Shown here piece by piece: positions 1 through 8,171 of a stretch of DNA of 64,000 nt. This stretch comes from Bacteroidaceae bacterium (GTDB lineage Bacteria; Bacteroidota; Bacteroidia; Bacteroidales; Bacteroidaceae). Location of the stretch: the NCBI GenBank assembly GCA_017616445.1, contig JAFZYE010000071.1, forward strand, positions 1 to 64,000, written 5' to 3'. The first letter of the stretch is position 1, and each line of letters starts with the position of its first letter. A model generated the notes under the pieces. It worked only from the letters and a program-made list of their open reading frames with translations, was not told the origin of the DNA and searched no databases. The translations under genes were made by a program, and so were the position numbers.

Positions 1-470
1 GGGCAGCGGCGCATGAGCAGGTCATAGCGCTCGCGGGGCGTGGCGCAATGGAGGTCAAGATAGCGTGAGCGGAACTGGAAGAGGATGTGCTCGCCGATGA
101 GGGCACGCAGCTCCATCGTCTCCATGCTCTGGCTGAAGAACAGCTTCAGTTGTTCGCCACTGACTCGCAGCACTCGGCTGGGCATCATTGCCTCGATCGT
201 AGCCTGCGACGGACGGCCGTAGAGGAACGTGGGATAGTCGACCACGAACTCGCCTTCGAACGAGAACCACGTGATGTGCGCCTTGTCGTCGCTGATGCCA
301 TGCGTCACGTACTTGAAGTATCCACGTTCCACGAAAGCCAGCCAACGGGCAGGGTCGCCCTCACGTTCCAGCTGGTCACCCTTGCGATAAGTAACCCTCT
401 CCCCCTCCTGCTCGCAGAAGTCGTGCAACCTCTGCAGGTTGATGCTGTTATTATTGAATTTCTGTTCCAT
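1..470 (-). CDS. Crp/Fnr-family transcription regulator, N-terminal part (runs off the left edge)
   Basis: The reading frame opens at an ATG at 470-468 and stays open to the window edge, giving about 156 residues without a stop. The protein begins MEQKFNNNSINLQRLHDFC and continues with a cyclic-nucleotide-binding-like beta roll (FSFEGEFVVDYPTFLYGRPS at roughly residues 72-91), then a helix resembling the dimerisation helix and the family-typical RERYDLLMRRCP just before the edge. The helix-turn-helix would lie outside the window. Bacteroidales carry many such one-component regulators; the ligand cannot be inferred. It lies 27 bases downstream of the MurU-like gene on the same strand and may be co-transcribed with it. 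Confidence 0.8.
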   Translation of the reverse strand, partial: MEQKFNNNSINLQRLHDFCEQEGERVTYRKGDQLEREGDPARWLAFVERGYFKYVTHGISDDKAHITWFSFEGEFVVDYPTFLYGRPSQATIEAMMPSRVLRVSGEQLKLFFSQSMETMELRALIGEHILFQFRSRYLDLHCATPRERYDLLMRRC

Positions 471-497
471 TGTCTGTATGTTGTCACTTGACAGAAT

Positions 498-1307
498 CTA
501 TAGTCCTAACTTCTGAACCATCTCTTCGGCTTGGGTAAGGATGTCGAGCTTACCTACATCGAGCAGTTGGAGGTCGGGACGTACATCGGCTCGGATGACG
601 ACTTGGTGGCAGACGGCAAGATAGAAATCCATGATGGGGAACTTGCCTTCCCACTTGTCCATCAGCTCTATCAGGGATTTCGAAACGATGTGAATGCCGG
701 AAAAGGCATATAGATCCACCTCCCGTCCTCCCTGAAGGGAGGAAGATGATACGGAATAACGGTTTCCTTCGAGTTGAGATAGTGTGGCGTTACGAAGCCA
801 AGGGTATGGGCTGCGTACCTCACCAGTTTCAATATTGGTCCAACCAACGAGGCGATTGCCGTCATCGAACAACAGATAGCGTTTTGTTTTGCGTTCACTT
901 ACAATCAAGGTAGCAGCAACTTCAGGGTCATCCAGATGTTGCTGATAGAAGGCTCCGAGGTCCACATTGCTGAGGATATCGACGTTGTGAATGAGAATAG
1001 GGTCTTCGTTACCGAAGAGGGGTGCAGCCTGTTTGAGTCCCCCACCCGTCTCGAGAAGCATATCGCGTTCATCGCTGAAGCGGATGGACAGGTCGAAGCT
1101 GCGGTGAGCCTCTACGAAATCGATAATCTGCTGTCCAAAATGGTGAATATTGATAACGATTTCCGGTTGATAGCATTGTTGTTTGATTTTCTCGATAAGC
1201 AGTTGCAACAAAGGACGACCGCCTACAGGCACCAATGCCTTGGGCATCGTGTCAGTAAGTGGTTTGAGGCGTGTACCAAGACCGGCTGCGAGGATGAAGA
1301 GGTTCAT
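498..1307 (-). CDS. murU: MurU-like nucleotidyltransferase (sugar-1-phosphate uridylyltransferase)
   Basis: The protein is a Rossmann-type NTP transferase with the signature LAAGLGTRLKPLTDTMPKAL at its extreme N-terminus, followed by VPVGGRPLLQ. The start at 1307 puts this signature at residue 5; an upstream in-frame ATG at 1370 would add a tail made of repeat DNA, so it was rejected. MurU converts MurNAc-1-phosphate to UDP-MurNAc in cell-wall recycling. Support for that role is the neighbour at 1464-2912, an AmgK-like kinase that would supply the substrate. A different sugar-1-phosphate remains possible. The length of 269 residues is slightly longer than Pseudomonas MurU. A tract of four heptamers directly abuts the start codon. 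Confidence 0.75.
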   Translation of the reverse strand: MNLFILAAGLGTRLKPLTDTMPKALVPVGGRPLLQLLIEKIKQQCYQPEIVINIHHFGQQIIDFVEAHRSFDLSIRFSDERDMLLETGGGLKQAAPLFGNEDPILIHNVDILSNVDLGAFYQQHLDDPEVAATLIVSERKTKRYLLFDDGNRLVGWTNIETGEVRSPYPWLRNATLSQLEGNRYSVSSSSLQGGREVDLYAFSGIHIVSKSLIELMDKWEGKFPIMDFYLAVCHQVVIRADVRPDLQLLDVGKLDILTQAEEMVQKLGL

Positions 1308-1427
1308 ATTGTAAAGTGTATAGTTGAAAGTTAATTTCTTAGAAGTTATCGCTTCGCTCGACGTTTCCAAAGGATGTTTTCATCAGCACAGTGTTTTTCT
1401 TAACTCTTAATTCTTAACTCTTAACTA
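1308..1427. repeat. Two heptamer-phased tracts
   Basis: Positions 1308-1335 read ATTGTAA, AGTGTAT, AGTTGAA, AGTTAAT in perfect seven-base register and touch the murU start codon. Positions 1400-1427 read TTAACTC, TTAATTC, TTAACTC, TTAACTA. The remaining bases up to 1463 hold no gene. These belong to the dispersed heptamer family seen throughout the window. Confidence 0.75.
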
Positions 1428-1463
1428 AGTTTTTAACTCCTTTTTAAGCTGTAAGCTTTTAAA

Positions 1464-2912
1464 CTATTCTATTACCTGTGTGATGTTTTGCTCCCGATGA
1501 CAGAGGATGACCTTCACGCCGAACTTACGGTGGAGATGCTGGGCCATACGTTGGGCACAATAGACACTACGATGCTGACCTCCCGTACAACCGAACGAAA
1601 TCATGAGGCTGGTGAAGTCGCGCTCGATGAAGCGCTTGGTGTGGAAGTCGACAACAGGATAGATGTGCTCAAGGAAGCTGAGTATCTCTCCGTCTTTCTC
1701 CAGGAAATCGATGACCGGCTGGTCGAGACCTGTGAAGTTCTTGTACTCGATGTATCGTCCGGGGTTATTGGTTCCTCGGCAATCGAACACATAACCGCCT
1801 CCATTTCCGCTCTCGTCCTGCGGCACTCCGTTCTTGAAGGAGAAGCTGAACACCTTGACCACAAGGGCTGGTTTCTGATTGACTTCGGGGTTGAACGAGC
1901 GTGAGTGATGGTCCTTGACCAACATCTCAGCCACTTCCTTGAGGTATGGATATTCGTTGATGACTCCCTTACGAATGAGCCATTCAAGGTTATTCATAGC
2001 CAGAGGGATGCTATTGATGAAGTATTGTTTCTTCTCCCACAACCCACGGAATCCGTATGCGCCCAATACCTGAAGGGTGCGGAAGAGGACGAACTTGCGC
2101 AGATGACGTATGAACTCATCGCGCGGGATAGTACGATACTGAAGCATGGAAGTGAGGTAGGTATCGATCAGTTCTTCCCTCAGCGCATCGGAATAGTTGG
2201 CTGACGACTGCCAAAGGAACGAAGCCACATCGTAGTAGATAGGTCCTCGACGACCTCCTTGATAGTCGATATAGCGAGGCTGCCCATCAACAATCATCAC
2301 GTTGCGCGACTGGAAATCGCGATAGAGGAAGTTATTGACGCAGTCGGACATGATATCTACTGTAAACCGTTGGAAGTCTTCCTGCAGCTTCACCTCGTTG
2401 AACTCGATGCCTGTGAGCTTGAGGAAGCAGTACTTGAAGTAGTTGAGGTCGAACATGATGGACATCTCGTCCATCGAAGAGACAGGATAACATTGCTGGA
2501 ACACATATCCGCTGGCACCCTTGAACTGGAAGTCGGGCAACTGTGCCATCACCTTATGCAGCATGGACTTGGCGGCAGAGTTGTATTTGCCGTTCTCGTC
2601 ACGATTGGCTTTCAGGTAATCCCGCAACGTGAGGGTTCCCAGATTCTCTTGCAGATAATAGAGGTGGTCGTCGCTGATGCCATAGACCTCTGGTACAGGG
2701 AGCCCTTTGTCTGCAAAGATTTTCGAGAGGTTATAGAACGCGAAGTTCTCGCCAGCCGACTTGCTGGTGACACCATACATGGTGCTTCCGTCTTCGCCTG
2801 TGATAACAAAGTACTTACGGCTGCTACCTCCTCCACCAAACATGTGTTCGATCTTGGCCGGTTGTTTTCCTGTGACCTGTTTGTATAACTGACTTAGTCT
2901 TTCCTCTTCCAT
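1464..2912 (-). CDS. AmgK-like amino-sugar kinase fused to a RapZ C-terminal domain
   Basis: There are two domains. Residues about 1-330 form an aminoglycoside-phosphotransferase-type kinase with GGGGSSRKYF near the N-terminus, a catalytic loop LYRDFQSRNVM and the metal-binding segment YIDYQGGRRGP, the pattern of AmgK (anomeric MurNAc/GlcNAc kinase). Residues about 350-482 match the RapZ C-terminal domain: VFSFSFKNGVP, the phrase FDCRGTNNPG, TGLDQPV and the hallmark SFGCTGGQHRSVYCA. In E. coli that domain senses glucosamine-6-phosphate. No N-terminal RapZ ATPase domain is present. The gene overlaps the upstream FtsX-like gene by 19 bases and precedes murU, so a recycling kinase tied to amino-sugar sensing is a reasonable inference. 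Confidence 0.8.
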   Translation of the reverse strand: MEEERLSQLYKQVTGKQPAKIEHMFGGGGSSRKYFVITGEDGSTMYGVTSKSAGENFAFYNLSKIFADKGLPVPEVYGISDDHLYYLQENLGTLTLRDYLKANRDENGKYNSAAKSMLHKVMAQLPDFQFKGASGYVFQQCYPVSSMDEMSIMFDLNYFKYCFLKLTGIEFNEVKLQEDFQRFTVDIMSDCVNNFLYRDFQSRNVMIVDGQPRYIDYQGGRRGPIYYDVASFLWQSSANYSDALREELIDTYLTSMLQYRTIPRDEFIRHLRKFVLFRTLQVLGAYGFRGLWEKKQYFINSIPLAMNNLEWLIRKGVINEYPYLKEVAEMLVKDHHSRSFNPEVNQKPALVVKVFSFSFKNGVPQDESGNGGGYVFDCRGTNNPGRYIEYKNFTGLDQPVIDFLEKDGEILSFLEHIYPVVDFHTKRFIERDFTSLMISFGCTGGQHRSVYCAQRMAQHLHRKFGVKVILCHREQNITQVIE

Positions 2913-4093
2913 ATTGACATCACTTTAGATTTTATTGCGATTACATTGAAAATTGACACGACGACAAACAATGCTGCTCCCGTCAGGATGGCAGGCATGA
3001 CTGATGGAGTCTCGAAGTTCGGGAAGAACGACTCGAACATCTCCATATAGACGTTTCGTACCAACATCATGGTCACGAAAGCAATGACGAGCACCAAGAG
3101 GTTCAACCCGATGGTGAGCAACTGATAAGGCATCGAGACCTTTGACGGACTGTAGCCGATGAGCAACAGGTTCTCGAGTTTCGTGCTGTTCTTCTCGACC
3201 AACAGATAAACGCTGAGCATCAAGATGTAGAATGCCAGAATGCTGATAACCAGTCCTACAGCCATCACAATGGCAACTATGATACGCAGCAGGAAGGTCT
3301 GCTTGCTGGCATCAAGCTTATCCTTATCGGTCTCGTAGCTGTTGTCCTGCAAGTAGGTGGTGATACGTTCGTCTGTAGGATTGTTCACCTCCACGATGAG
3401 TCGTGTAGGCGATTTTGTCTTGGTTCCAGCATAGTATTCGTTGGCCCAATCCATAAAGACCTGCGGCACAAGGATGGTGTTGAGTCGGCTGCTGAATCCG
3501 ACGATACGTCCTTCATACTCATCGCGCATGCCTCCACCTGAGAGTTCTATCTTCAGACTGATGGCACTCAGGATACCCTCTGACAGTTTCGGCATATTAC
3601 GGCTCTGTGCATACCCGAAGTTATAGAGGTCAAGATAGTTGCGAGGGAGTATGATGGGCACCTCACGGCTTCCCTGCTCATAGTTCCACTCTTCGCTCTT
3701 CACGTCGACAAACTCATCGGGCACAGATTCGAAGAACATCTCCGTTGAGAAACTGGTCTTCTCGTCAAGCCGAATGGATGCCCTCACATCGAATACCGAC
3801 GAAGTGAACGTGCCCAGCCGTTCGACAAACTCCTGGCTCTCCAAGTCCTGCACTTCGGGCAGGGTGAACGCACTCGACTTGCCCGTGATGGTGGTCATCG
3901 AACTGATCTTCTTATTAATAATAAGGTAGTCCGCTTTCATGAAACTATCCTCAGTCTCATAGATGGCCTGCGTATCCGTATAGAACTGAATGCCAAGCAT
4001 GATGATGGTCATACCCACCAAGTTGGCAACGAAGAATCCCACGAACTGAGGGATGCTGATATGCTGCCTTAATAATTTCCAAACCAGATTCAT
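2894..4093 (-). CDS. FtsX-like ABC transporter permease
   Basis: The 399-residue inner-membrane protein has a MacB/FtsX layout: one N-terminal membrane segment (about 17-38), a large soluble domain of about 230 residues, and three C-terminal membrane segments (about 268-300, 325-350 and 372-395). It overlaps the ATPase gene at 4090-4734 by four bases (ATGA), the usual sign of translational coupling, and overlaps the downstream kinase gene by 19 bases. The pair probably forms a type VII (MacB/LolCDE-like) mechanotransmission complex. The substrate is unknown; a lipoprotein or a cell-wall enzyme partner would be typical for the family. Confidence 0.8.
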   Translation of the reverse strand: MNLVWKLLRQHISIPQFVGFFVANLVGMTIIMLGIQFYTDTQAIYETEDSFMKADYLIINKKISSMTTITGKSSAFTLPEVQDLESQEFVERLGTFTSSVFDVRASIRLDEKTSFSTEMFFESVPDEFVDVKSEEWNYEQGSREVPIILPRNYLDLYNFGYAQSRNMPKLSEGILSAISLKIELSGGGMRDEYEGRIVGFSSRLNTILVPQVFMDWANEYYAGTKTKSPTRLIVEVNNPTDERITTYLQDNSYETDKDKLDASKQTFLLRIIVAIVMAVGLVISILAFYILMLSVYLLVEKNSTKLENLLLIGYSPSKVSMPYQLLTIGLNLLVLVIAFVTMMLVRNVYMEMFESFFPNFETPSVMPAILTGAALFVVVSIFNVIAIKSKVMSIWKRKD

Positions 4094-4734
4094 AACTTCA
4101 ACACCTTATCGTAGTTCAACTCAATATGTTTTCCTATACTTGTCACAATCACACCTGCTCCCTGACGATGTGCCTCGGACATGAGCAGTTCGCCCACTAT
4201 TCGGCTGTTGGTATCGTCGAGGTGGCTAATGGGTTCATCGACGAAGATGAAATCGAACGGCTGACAGAGAGCACGGATGAGTGCCACACGCTGTTGTTGT
4301 CCGAACGACATACGACCTATCTTCGCATTCATTCGGTCAGCAATGCCCAGCTGGTCGAACCACGTCTCAATCTGCTGTTGCGACTGATGGTTGGTCAGTT
4401 TGTTCTTGATGATGACATTCTCCATTGCTGTGAGTTCGGGGAACAGCCGCAGTTCCTGCCACAACAGCGACAGCGAAGTCTGACGGATGCGTACCCACTT
4501 ACTAGTTGAGAAACGAGCGATGTCGTTTCCGTCGAACAATATCTGTCCTTCGTAATCTTTTCGATAGCCAAAGATATAGCTGCAAAGCGACGACTTACCA
4601 GTACCCGAATTGGCTTCCACCAAATAGAGCCTGTCCTTCTCGAACGTCACCTCATGTCGCCACACCTCACTTTGTAAGTCTGCCACCTGTGCAAACACCT
4701 TTGGCAGCGTATGTTTCAGTGTAATCTCCTTCAC
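4090..4734 (-). CDS. ABC transporter ATP-binding protein (LolD/FtsE type)
   Basis: The 214-residue ATPase carries a Walker A motif NSGTGKSSL, the ABC signature MSFGQQQRVAL, and Walker B FIFVDEPISHLDD with the catalytic glutamate; the H-loop region is less clear. The position immediately upstream of an FtsX-like permease, with a four-base overlap, makes it the motor of that complex. The Walker A glycine pattern (NSGTGKSS) is close to the consensus GxxGxGKS. It is the first gene of the likely operon that continues to the amino-sugar kinase. Confidence 0.85.
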   Translation of the reverse strand: MKEITLKHTLPKVFAQVADLQSEVWRHEVTFEKDRLYLVEANSGTGKSSLCSYIFGYRKDYEGQILFDGNDIARFSTSKWVRIRQTSLSLLWQELRLFPELTAMENVIIKNKLTNHQSQQQIETWFDQLGIADRMNAKIGRMSFGQQQRVALIRALCQPFDFIFVDEPISHLDDTNSRIVGELLMSEAHRQGAGVIVTSIGKHIELNYDKVLKL

Positions 4735-4752
4735 AATTTCAAATATTTTGTG

Positions 4753-4895
4753 GTGAGTGGTGAGAGGTGAGAGGGAGCCCCCTCCCTACTCCCCCAAGGG
4801 GGAGTGTTAACATTCTACATTTTACATTCTACATTATGCATTATGCATTGTCTTACCTCTTACTCCTTACCTCTTACCTCTTTATTCTTAACTTT
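4753..4895. repeat. Composite repeat: heptamers, G/C palindrome, twelve further heptamers
   Basis: GTGAGTG, GTGAGAG, GTGAGAG (4753-4773) are followed by a C/G-rich segment with the perfect palindrome ACTCCCCC-AA-GGGGGAGT (4788-4805). Then come twelve heptamers in unbroken register from 4812 to 4895: ATTCTAC, ATTTTAC, ATTCTAC, ATTATGC twice, ATTGTCT, TACCTCT, TACTCCT, TACCTCT twice, TTATTCT, TAACTTT. This is the clearest example of the composite element in the window. It separates the DUF4836 gene from the ABC operon. Confidence 0.85.
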
Positions 4896-4904
4896 TTCAA
4901 TTTT

Positions 4905-6326
4905 TCAAAGCCCTTTCCACAATATTTCAGGGAACGAAGCAATGTCAGCCTTGATAATGATTTCACCAGGTTTGGTGGACTTGACGACAACGCTATTCGC
5001 TACGAGATGTTGATGATTAAGGTCAATAAATGCATAGAACAACGCATCATCCATATCGTCCGCATGCTTGTTCTGGCCTTGAACGGAAAGCGGCTGATAC
5101 GTCTTGGTTCCCACATACAACTGTTTGCCCTCGATTGCCCAATGCAGATCCACATCTTCACCCTCGACCTGATAGCTCCCTGTGCTTTCCATTTTCATTG
5201 TGTAGCCGTACTTCTCCGCAGACTCCATCCACGAATCTACATCCTTTAAGAAGTCGCTTTTACCAAGTTGGGCATACAAGCCCATCTCCCCTTGATCGGG
5301 TTTCGCATAAATCAACATATCGCCATCAATGGATCTCAGCATCTGCTCGGCATCGATTACAAATCCAGCTGCCAGCAATGCCTCCTTGATTTTCGGCACA
5401 CGCTTCAACAAGTCGACTAACTTATCTCCTTCAGCACCCATACATGCCCATACCTTTGAGTCACGAGGAATCTTGTTTACATACTCACCCTTGATAGGCT
5501 TGAGACTTGCAAAGTAGTCGTCAAACTCTTTTTGAGCCTTCTCGTTTGTGCTGAACAACAGACTCTGAGCATCAACACCACCTTCACGCAGATTCACTCC
5601 AGCAACAAACTCATAGTCGGCAGGTTTCGCACCCGTTGGCAACAGTTCCTTCAAAAACTCAGTCTGCTTGATGACATCTACACCTAAGTTAAAATATACT
5701 TGCAGGTCTTCATACTTCAGTTCATGCAACTTAACAAACTGAGGAGTCGTCACAAACGAATCGTCGACATCCAGACTCATCATATCCAGCATCATCTGGT
5801 CAAGCGACTTAGCCGTTTCTGCGCCGGCAAACACAATCAGCAAGGTATTGTCGGAATAAACCATACGAGCACTACCGTCGGCCAGACTCGTCCATTGATA
5901 GTCGTTTGACTTCTTTGCCTTGGTGCAGAAATCCAACTTAGCCATCGTAGCTACCAGTTCGTCAAGCAACGAAGCATCTTCCACCTTCATGGTCACCCCT
6001 ATCGACTGATTGTTGATGACGAATGCGTATGCCGGGCTACTGAAATCAATACCCGAGAGCGAAGGGTCGTCAATCAACGCCTTCACCTTTGTCTCTACGT
6101 CAGCACTCATCGCACTACTCATCTTGCTCAAAGCCAAACGGATGAGGGGAGAGCGAGCCACACCTGTCTTGTTCACTACATTGTCAAACCGTACAGCTGC
6201 AACACCTTTTGCATCCTTCGGAATGACGGTCATATAATCCTCATAGCTGTTTTTGCTACATGCAGCAGTAACCGCGATGAGCACTACTGCCAAGAAATAA
6301 CCTAAATATCTTTTCATTGTCTTCAT
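4905..6326 (-). CDS. DUF4836-like lipoprotein
   Basis: The 473-residue protein has a signal peptide with lipobox (VTAACSKN, Cys23), so it is probably anchored in the outer or inner membrane. The sequence after the Cys (YMTVIPKDAKGVAAVRFDNVVNK) and the SIGVTMKVEDASLLDELVATM-type segments resemble DUF4836 proteins of Bacteroidales, which are of unknown function. An alternative ATG three codons later (6317) would give an equally good signal peptide. A Bacteroides-type promoter box lies about 50 bases upstream. No catalytic motif was recognised. Confidence 0.7.
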   Translation of the reverse strand: MKTMKRYLGYFLAVVLIAVTAACSKNSYEDYMTVIPKDAKGVAAVRFDNVVNKTGVARSPLIRLALSKMSSAMSADVETKVKALIDDPSLSGIDFSSPAYAFVINNQSIGVTMKVEDASLLDELVATMAKLDFCTKAKKSNDYQWTSLADGSARMVYSDNTLLIVFAGAETAKSLDQMMLDMMSLDVDDSFVTTPQFVKLHELKYEDLQVYFNLGVDVIKQTEFLKELLPTGAKPADYEFVAGVNLREGGVDAQSLLFSTNEKAQKEFDDYFASLKPIKGEYVNKIPRDSKVWACMGAEGDKLVDLLKRVPKIKEALLAAGFVIDAEQMLRSIDGDMLIYAKPDQGEMGLYAQLGKSDFLKDVDSWMESAEKYGYTMKMESTGSYQVEGEDVDLHWAIEGKQLYVGTKTYQPLSVQGQNKHADDMDDALFYAFIDLNHQHLVANSVVVKSTKPGEIIIKADIASFPEILWKGL

Positions 6327-6373
6327 ATTCCAATTAAACTATTAAACGATTAAACGAACAATCTAACATCTTG

Positions 6374-6381
6374 CAAATATA
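6374..6381 (-). promoter_or_regulatory. Bacteroides-type -7 box for the DUF4836 gene
   Basis: The minus strand reads TATATTTG, an exact TAnnTTTG match, 48 bases upstream of the ATG at 6326. No strong -33 box is seen. Confidence 0.55.
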
Positions 6382-6428
6382 CGAAGAAAATATGATACTA
6401 CGACCATATTTTAAGATTTTTTCATATA

Positions 6429-7118
6429 TTACTCTTTCGGAAATGGCCCTAAGTTCTTCATCTGCTTCAATATCTGGCGTTGGCGTTTATACATATACGA
6501 TGAAGGAGCCCCACTATTGCGTTTCAATGGATTCGGTAACGAAGCAGCAATCAGAGCACTTTGATTGGCATTCAGATGGAGAGCATGACAGCCGAAATGT
6601 TCAAGCGCCACAGCTTCCGCACCATAAATGCCGTCCCCCATCTCTATGGTGTTAAGATATACCTCCATGATACGATGTTTCGACCAGAAGGTCTCAATCA
6701 GTATCGTGAAATAAGCCTCGAAGGCTTTACGTGTCCAAGATGACTCAGGCCATAAGAAGACGTTCTTAGCAGTCTGCTGGCTGATGGTGCTTGCACCTCT
6801 CAACCTACCCTTCACTTCCTTTTCCTTCATGGCTTTCTCGATGGCCTTAAAGTCGAATCCATTATGATTGAAGAAATTCTGGTCTTCGCTCGCCCATACA
6901 GCCTGCGGCAAAGAAGGATTGATGCTATCGAGCGGCACCCATCGGTGAGCCAGCTTGAGAGACTTGCCCTCCTTCAACTGCTCGCCAAGACGTATCACCA
7001 TCAAAGGAGATATGGGAACAGCACAGAATCGGTAGACAATCGTCATACCAATTGAAGTGACAAAGAACACGATGACGATCCACATCAGAATCTTCAGGAC
7101 ACGCTTGACTATTTTCAT
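6429..7118 (-). CDS. mtgA: Monofunctional peptidoglycan glycosyltransferase (MtgA)
   Basis: This GT51 enzyme polymerises lipid II into glycan strands at the outer face of the inner membrane. The 229-residue protein has one N-terminal membrane anchor (about 8-30). The family motifs are present: the catalytic glutamate in WASEDQNFFNH (Glu78), GASTISQQTAKNVFL (108-122), the second region KHRIMEVYLN with Glu152, and GIYGAEAVA. No transpeptidase domain follows, so it is the monofunctional type. The length is normal for the family. It stands alone between a lipoprotein and an OmpA-family gene on the same strand. Confidence 0.92.
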   Translation of the reverse strand: MKIVKRVLKILMWIVIVFFVTSIGMTIVYRFCAVPISPLMVIRLGEQLKEGKSLKLAHRWVPLDSINPSLPQAVWASEDQNFFNHNGFDFKAIEKAMKEKEVKGRLRGASTISQQTAKNVFLWPESSWTRKAFEAYFTILIETFWSKHRIMEVYLNTIEMGDGIYGAEAVALEHFGCHALHLNANQSALIAASLPNPLKRNSGAPSSYMYKRQRQILKQMKNLGPFPKE

Positions 7119-7153
7119 TTTCCGTTTATTTCTATTTTTTAGGCCACTTTCTC

Positions 7154-7190
7154 AAAAAAAGGATGCGTGACAATTATGCCACACATCCTT
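7154..7190 (-). terminator. Intrinsic terminator after the OmpA-family gene
   Basis: On the minus strand the arms AAGGATGTGTG and CACGCATCCTT (7190-7180 and 7169-7159) pair with one mismatch and are followed by a run of seven T (7160-7154). It lies 50 bases beyond the stop codon at 7241. Confidence 0.75.
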
Positions 7191-7240
7191 CATTTCCTGA
7201 CAAATCACATCATTTTCGATGGTTTAGTCTTTTGTTCGGC

Positions 7241-7939
7241 TTATTGAGCAGCTTCTTTTTCAGCAGCCTCAATCATCGCCTTTGATGCGTAGAGGAATAC
7301 CTCTACACGACGGTTCTGCTGACGACCAGCAGCTGTGCTGTTATCAGCAACAGGCTGAGTAGAACCAGCACCACCGACTGAACGAATCTGAGCAGAACTT
7401 ACACCACAAGACTTGAGGTAAGACTCAACAGCCTGTGCACGGCGCTCAGAAAGTGGATTGTTGATGGCATCAGTACCTGTGTTGTCGGTATGACCAACGA
7501 TAGCAACATCCATGTCTGTGTTAGCTTTGAGCACATCGTTAGCAAACTTCTGGAGAGAAGTCTTTGCTGCTGCGTTGAGGTCAGACTTGTTTGTTGCAAA
7601 GAGGATACCAGAGTCGAATGTAACCTTAACAGCCTGAAGACCGTTAGCGTCCTTGATTGACTCAACCTGTGCATTCTTAACAGCTTCAGCTGCTGCCTTA
7701 GCCTTGTCCATCTTCTTACCGATGATGACACCTGCACCTGTACCAACTGCTGCACCTACGGCTGCACCGATAGCTGTACCTTTGGCATCTTTACCAATTA
7801 AATAACCAGCGAGAGCTCCAAGAGCTGCACCGCCTCCACCACCAAGAAGTCCGCCTTTTGTGGCGTTGTTCATGTTACCACATCCTGAAAGGATGAGAAG
7901 AGCACTAAGTGCTACTGCAAGAAATTTAAAATTCTTCAT
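7241..7939 (-). CDS. OmpA-family lipoprotein with glycine zipper
   Basis: The 232-residue protein has a lipobox LILSGCGN (Cys20), a glycine-zipper segment at about 27-75 (GGLLGGGGGAALGALAGYL, then further GxxxG repeats), and a C-terminal OmpA peptidoglycan-binding domain at about 105-220. That domain shows FATNKSDLN, VAIVGHTDNTG and NPLSERRAQAVESYL, including the Asp and Arg that bind diaminopimelate. It resembles E. coli YiaD/Pal-like proteins that tie the outer membrane to the cell wall. An own terminator follows, so it is probably a single-gene unit. Confidence 0.88.
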   Translation of the reverse strand: MKNFKFLAVALSALLILSGCGNMNNATKGGLLGGGGGAALGALAGYLIGKDAKGTAIGAAVGAAVGTGAGVIIGKKMDKAKAAAEAVKNAQVESIKDANGLQAVKVTFDSGILFATNKSDLNAAAKTSLQKFANDVLKANTDMDVAIVGHTDNTGTDAINNPLSERRAQAVESYLKSCGVSSAQIRSVGGAGSTQPVADNSTAAGRQQNRRVEVFLYASKAMIEAAEKEAAQ

Positions 7940-8091
7940 AATTTAATCGATTAAACAAAACACATTGTTTTCAAGTGCAAATATCGGTATTTTTCTTGAA
8001 ATAAAACTCATATTAGTGATTTTTTTTATAAAAAAAACGTTTTTTTTCGTTTTTAGCATGCTTTTCCCTATGAAGATAATGAATAAATTCG

Positions 8092-8099
8092 TAAATTTG
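8092..8099 (+). promoter_or_regulatory. Bacteroides-type -7 box upstream of proS
   Basis: TAAATTTG matches TAnnTTTG and lies 73 bases upstream of the proS ATG. The region 7940-8171 otherwise holds no gene; an open frame at 7965-8150 is A/T-rich chance. Confidence 0.6.
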
Positions 8100-8171
8100 T
8101 ACTCGATTTTGCGCAAGCTGATTGATCGAAGGTATTTAAAAGGTTTATAGAAAACACATTTTTAATATATT

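Noticed and set aside
7965..8150. Small ORF upstream of proS
   Set aside because: A/T-rich, K/F/I-rich by composition and overlapping the proS promoter box.
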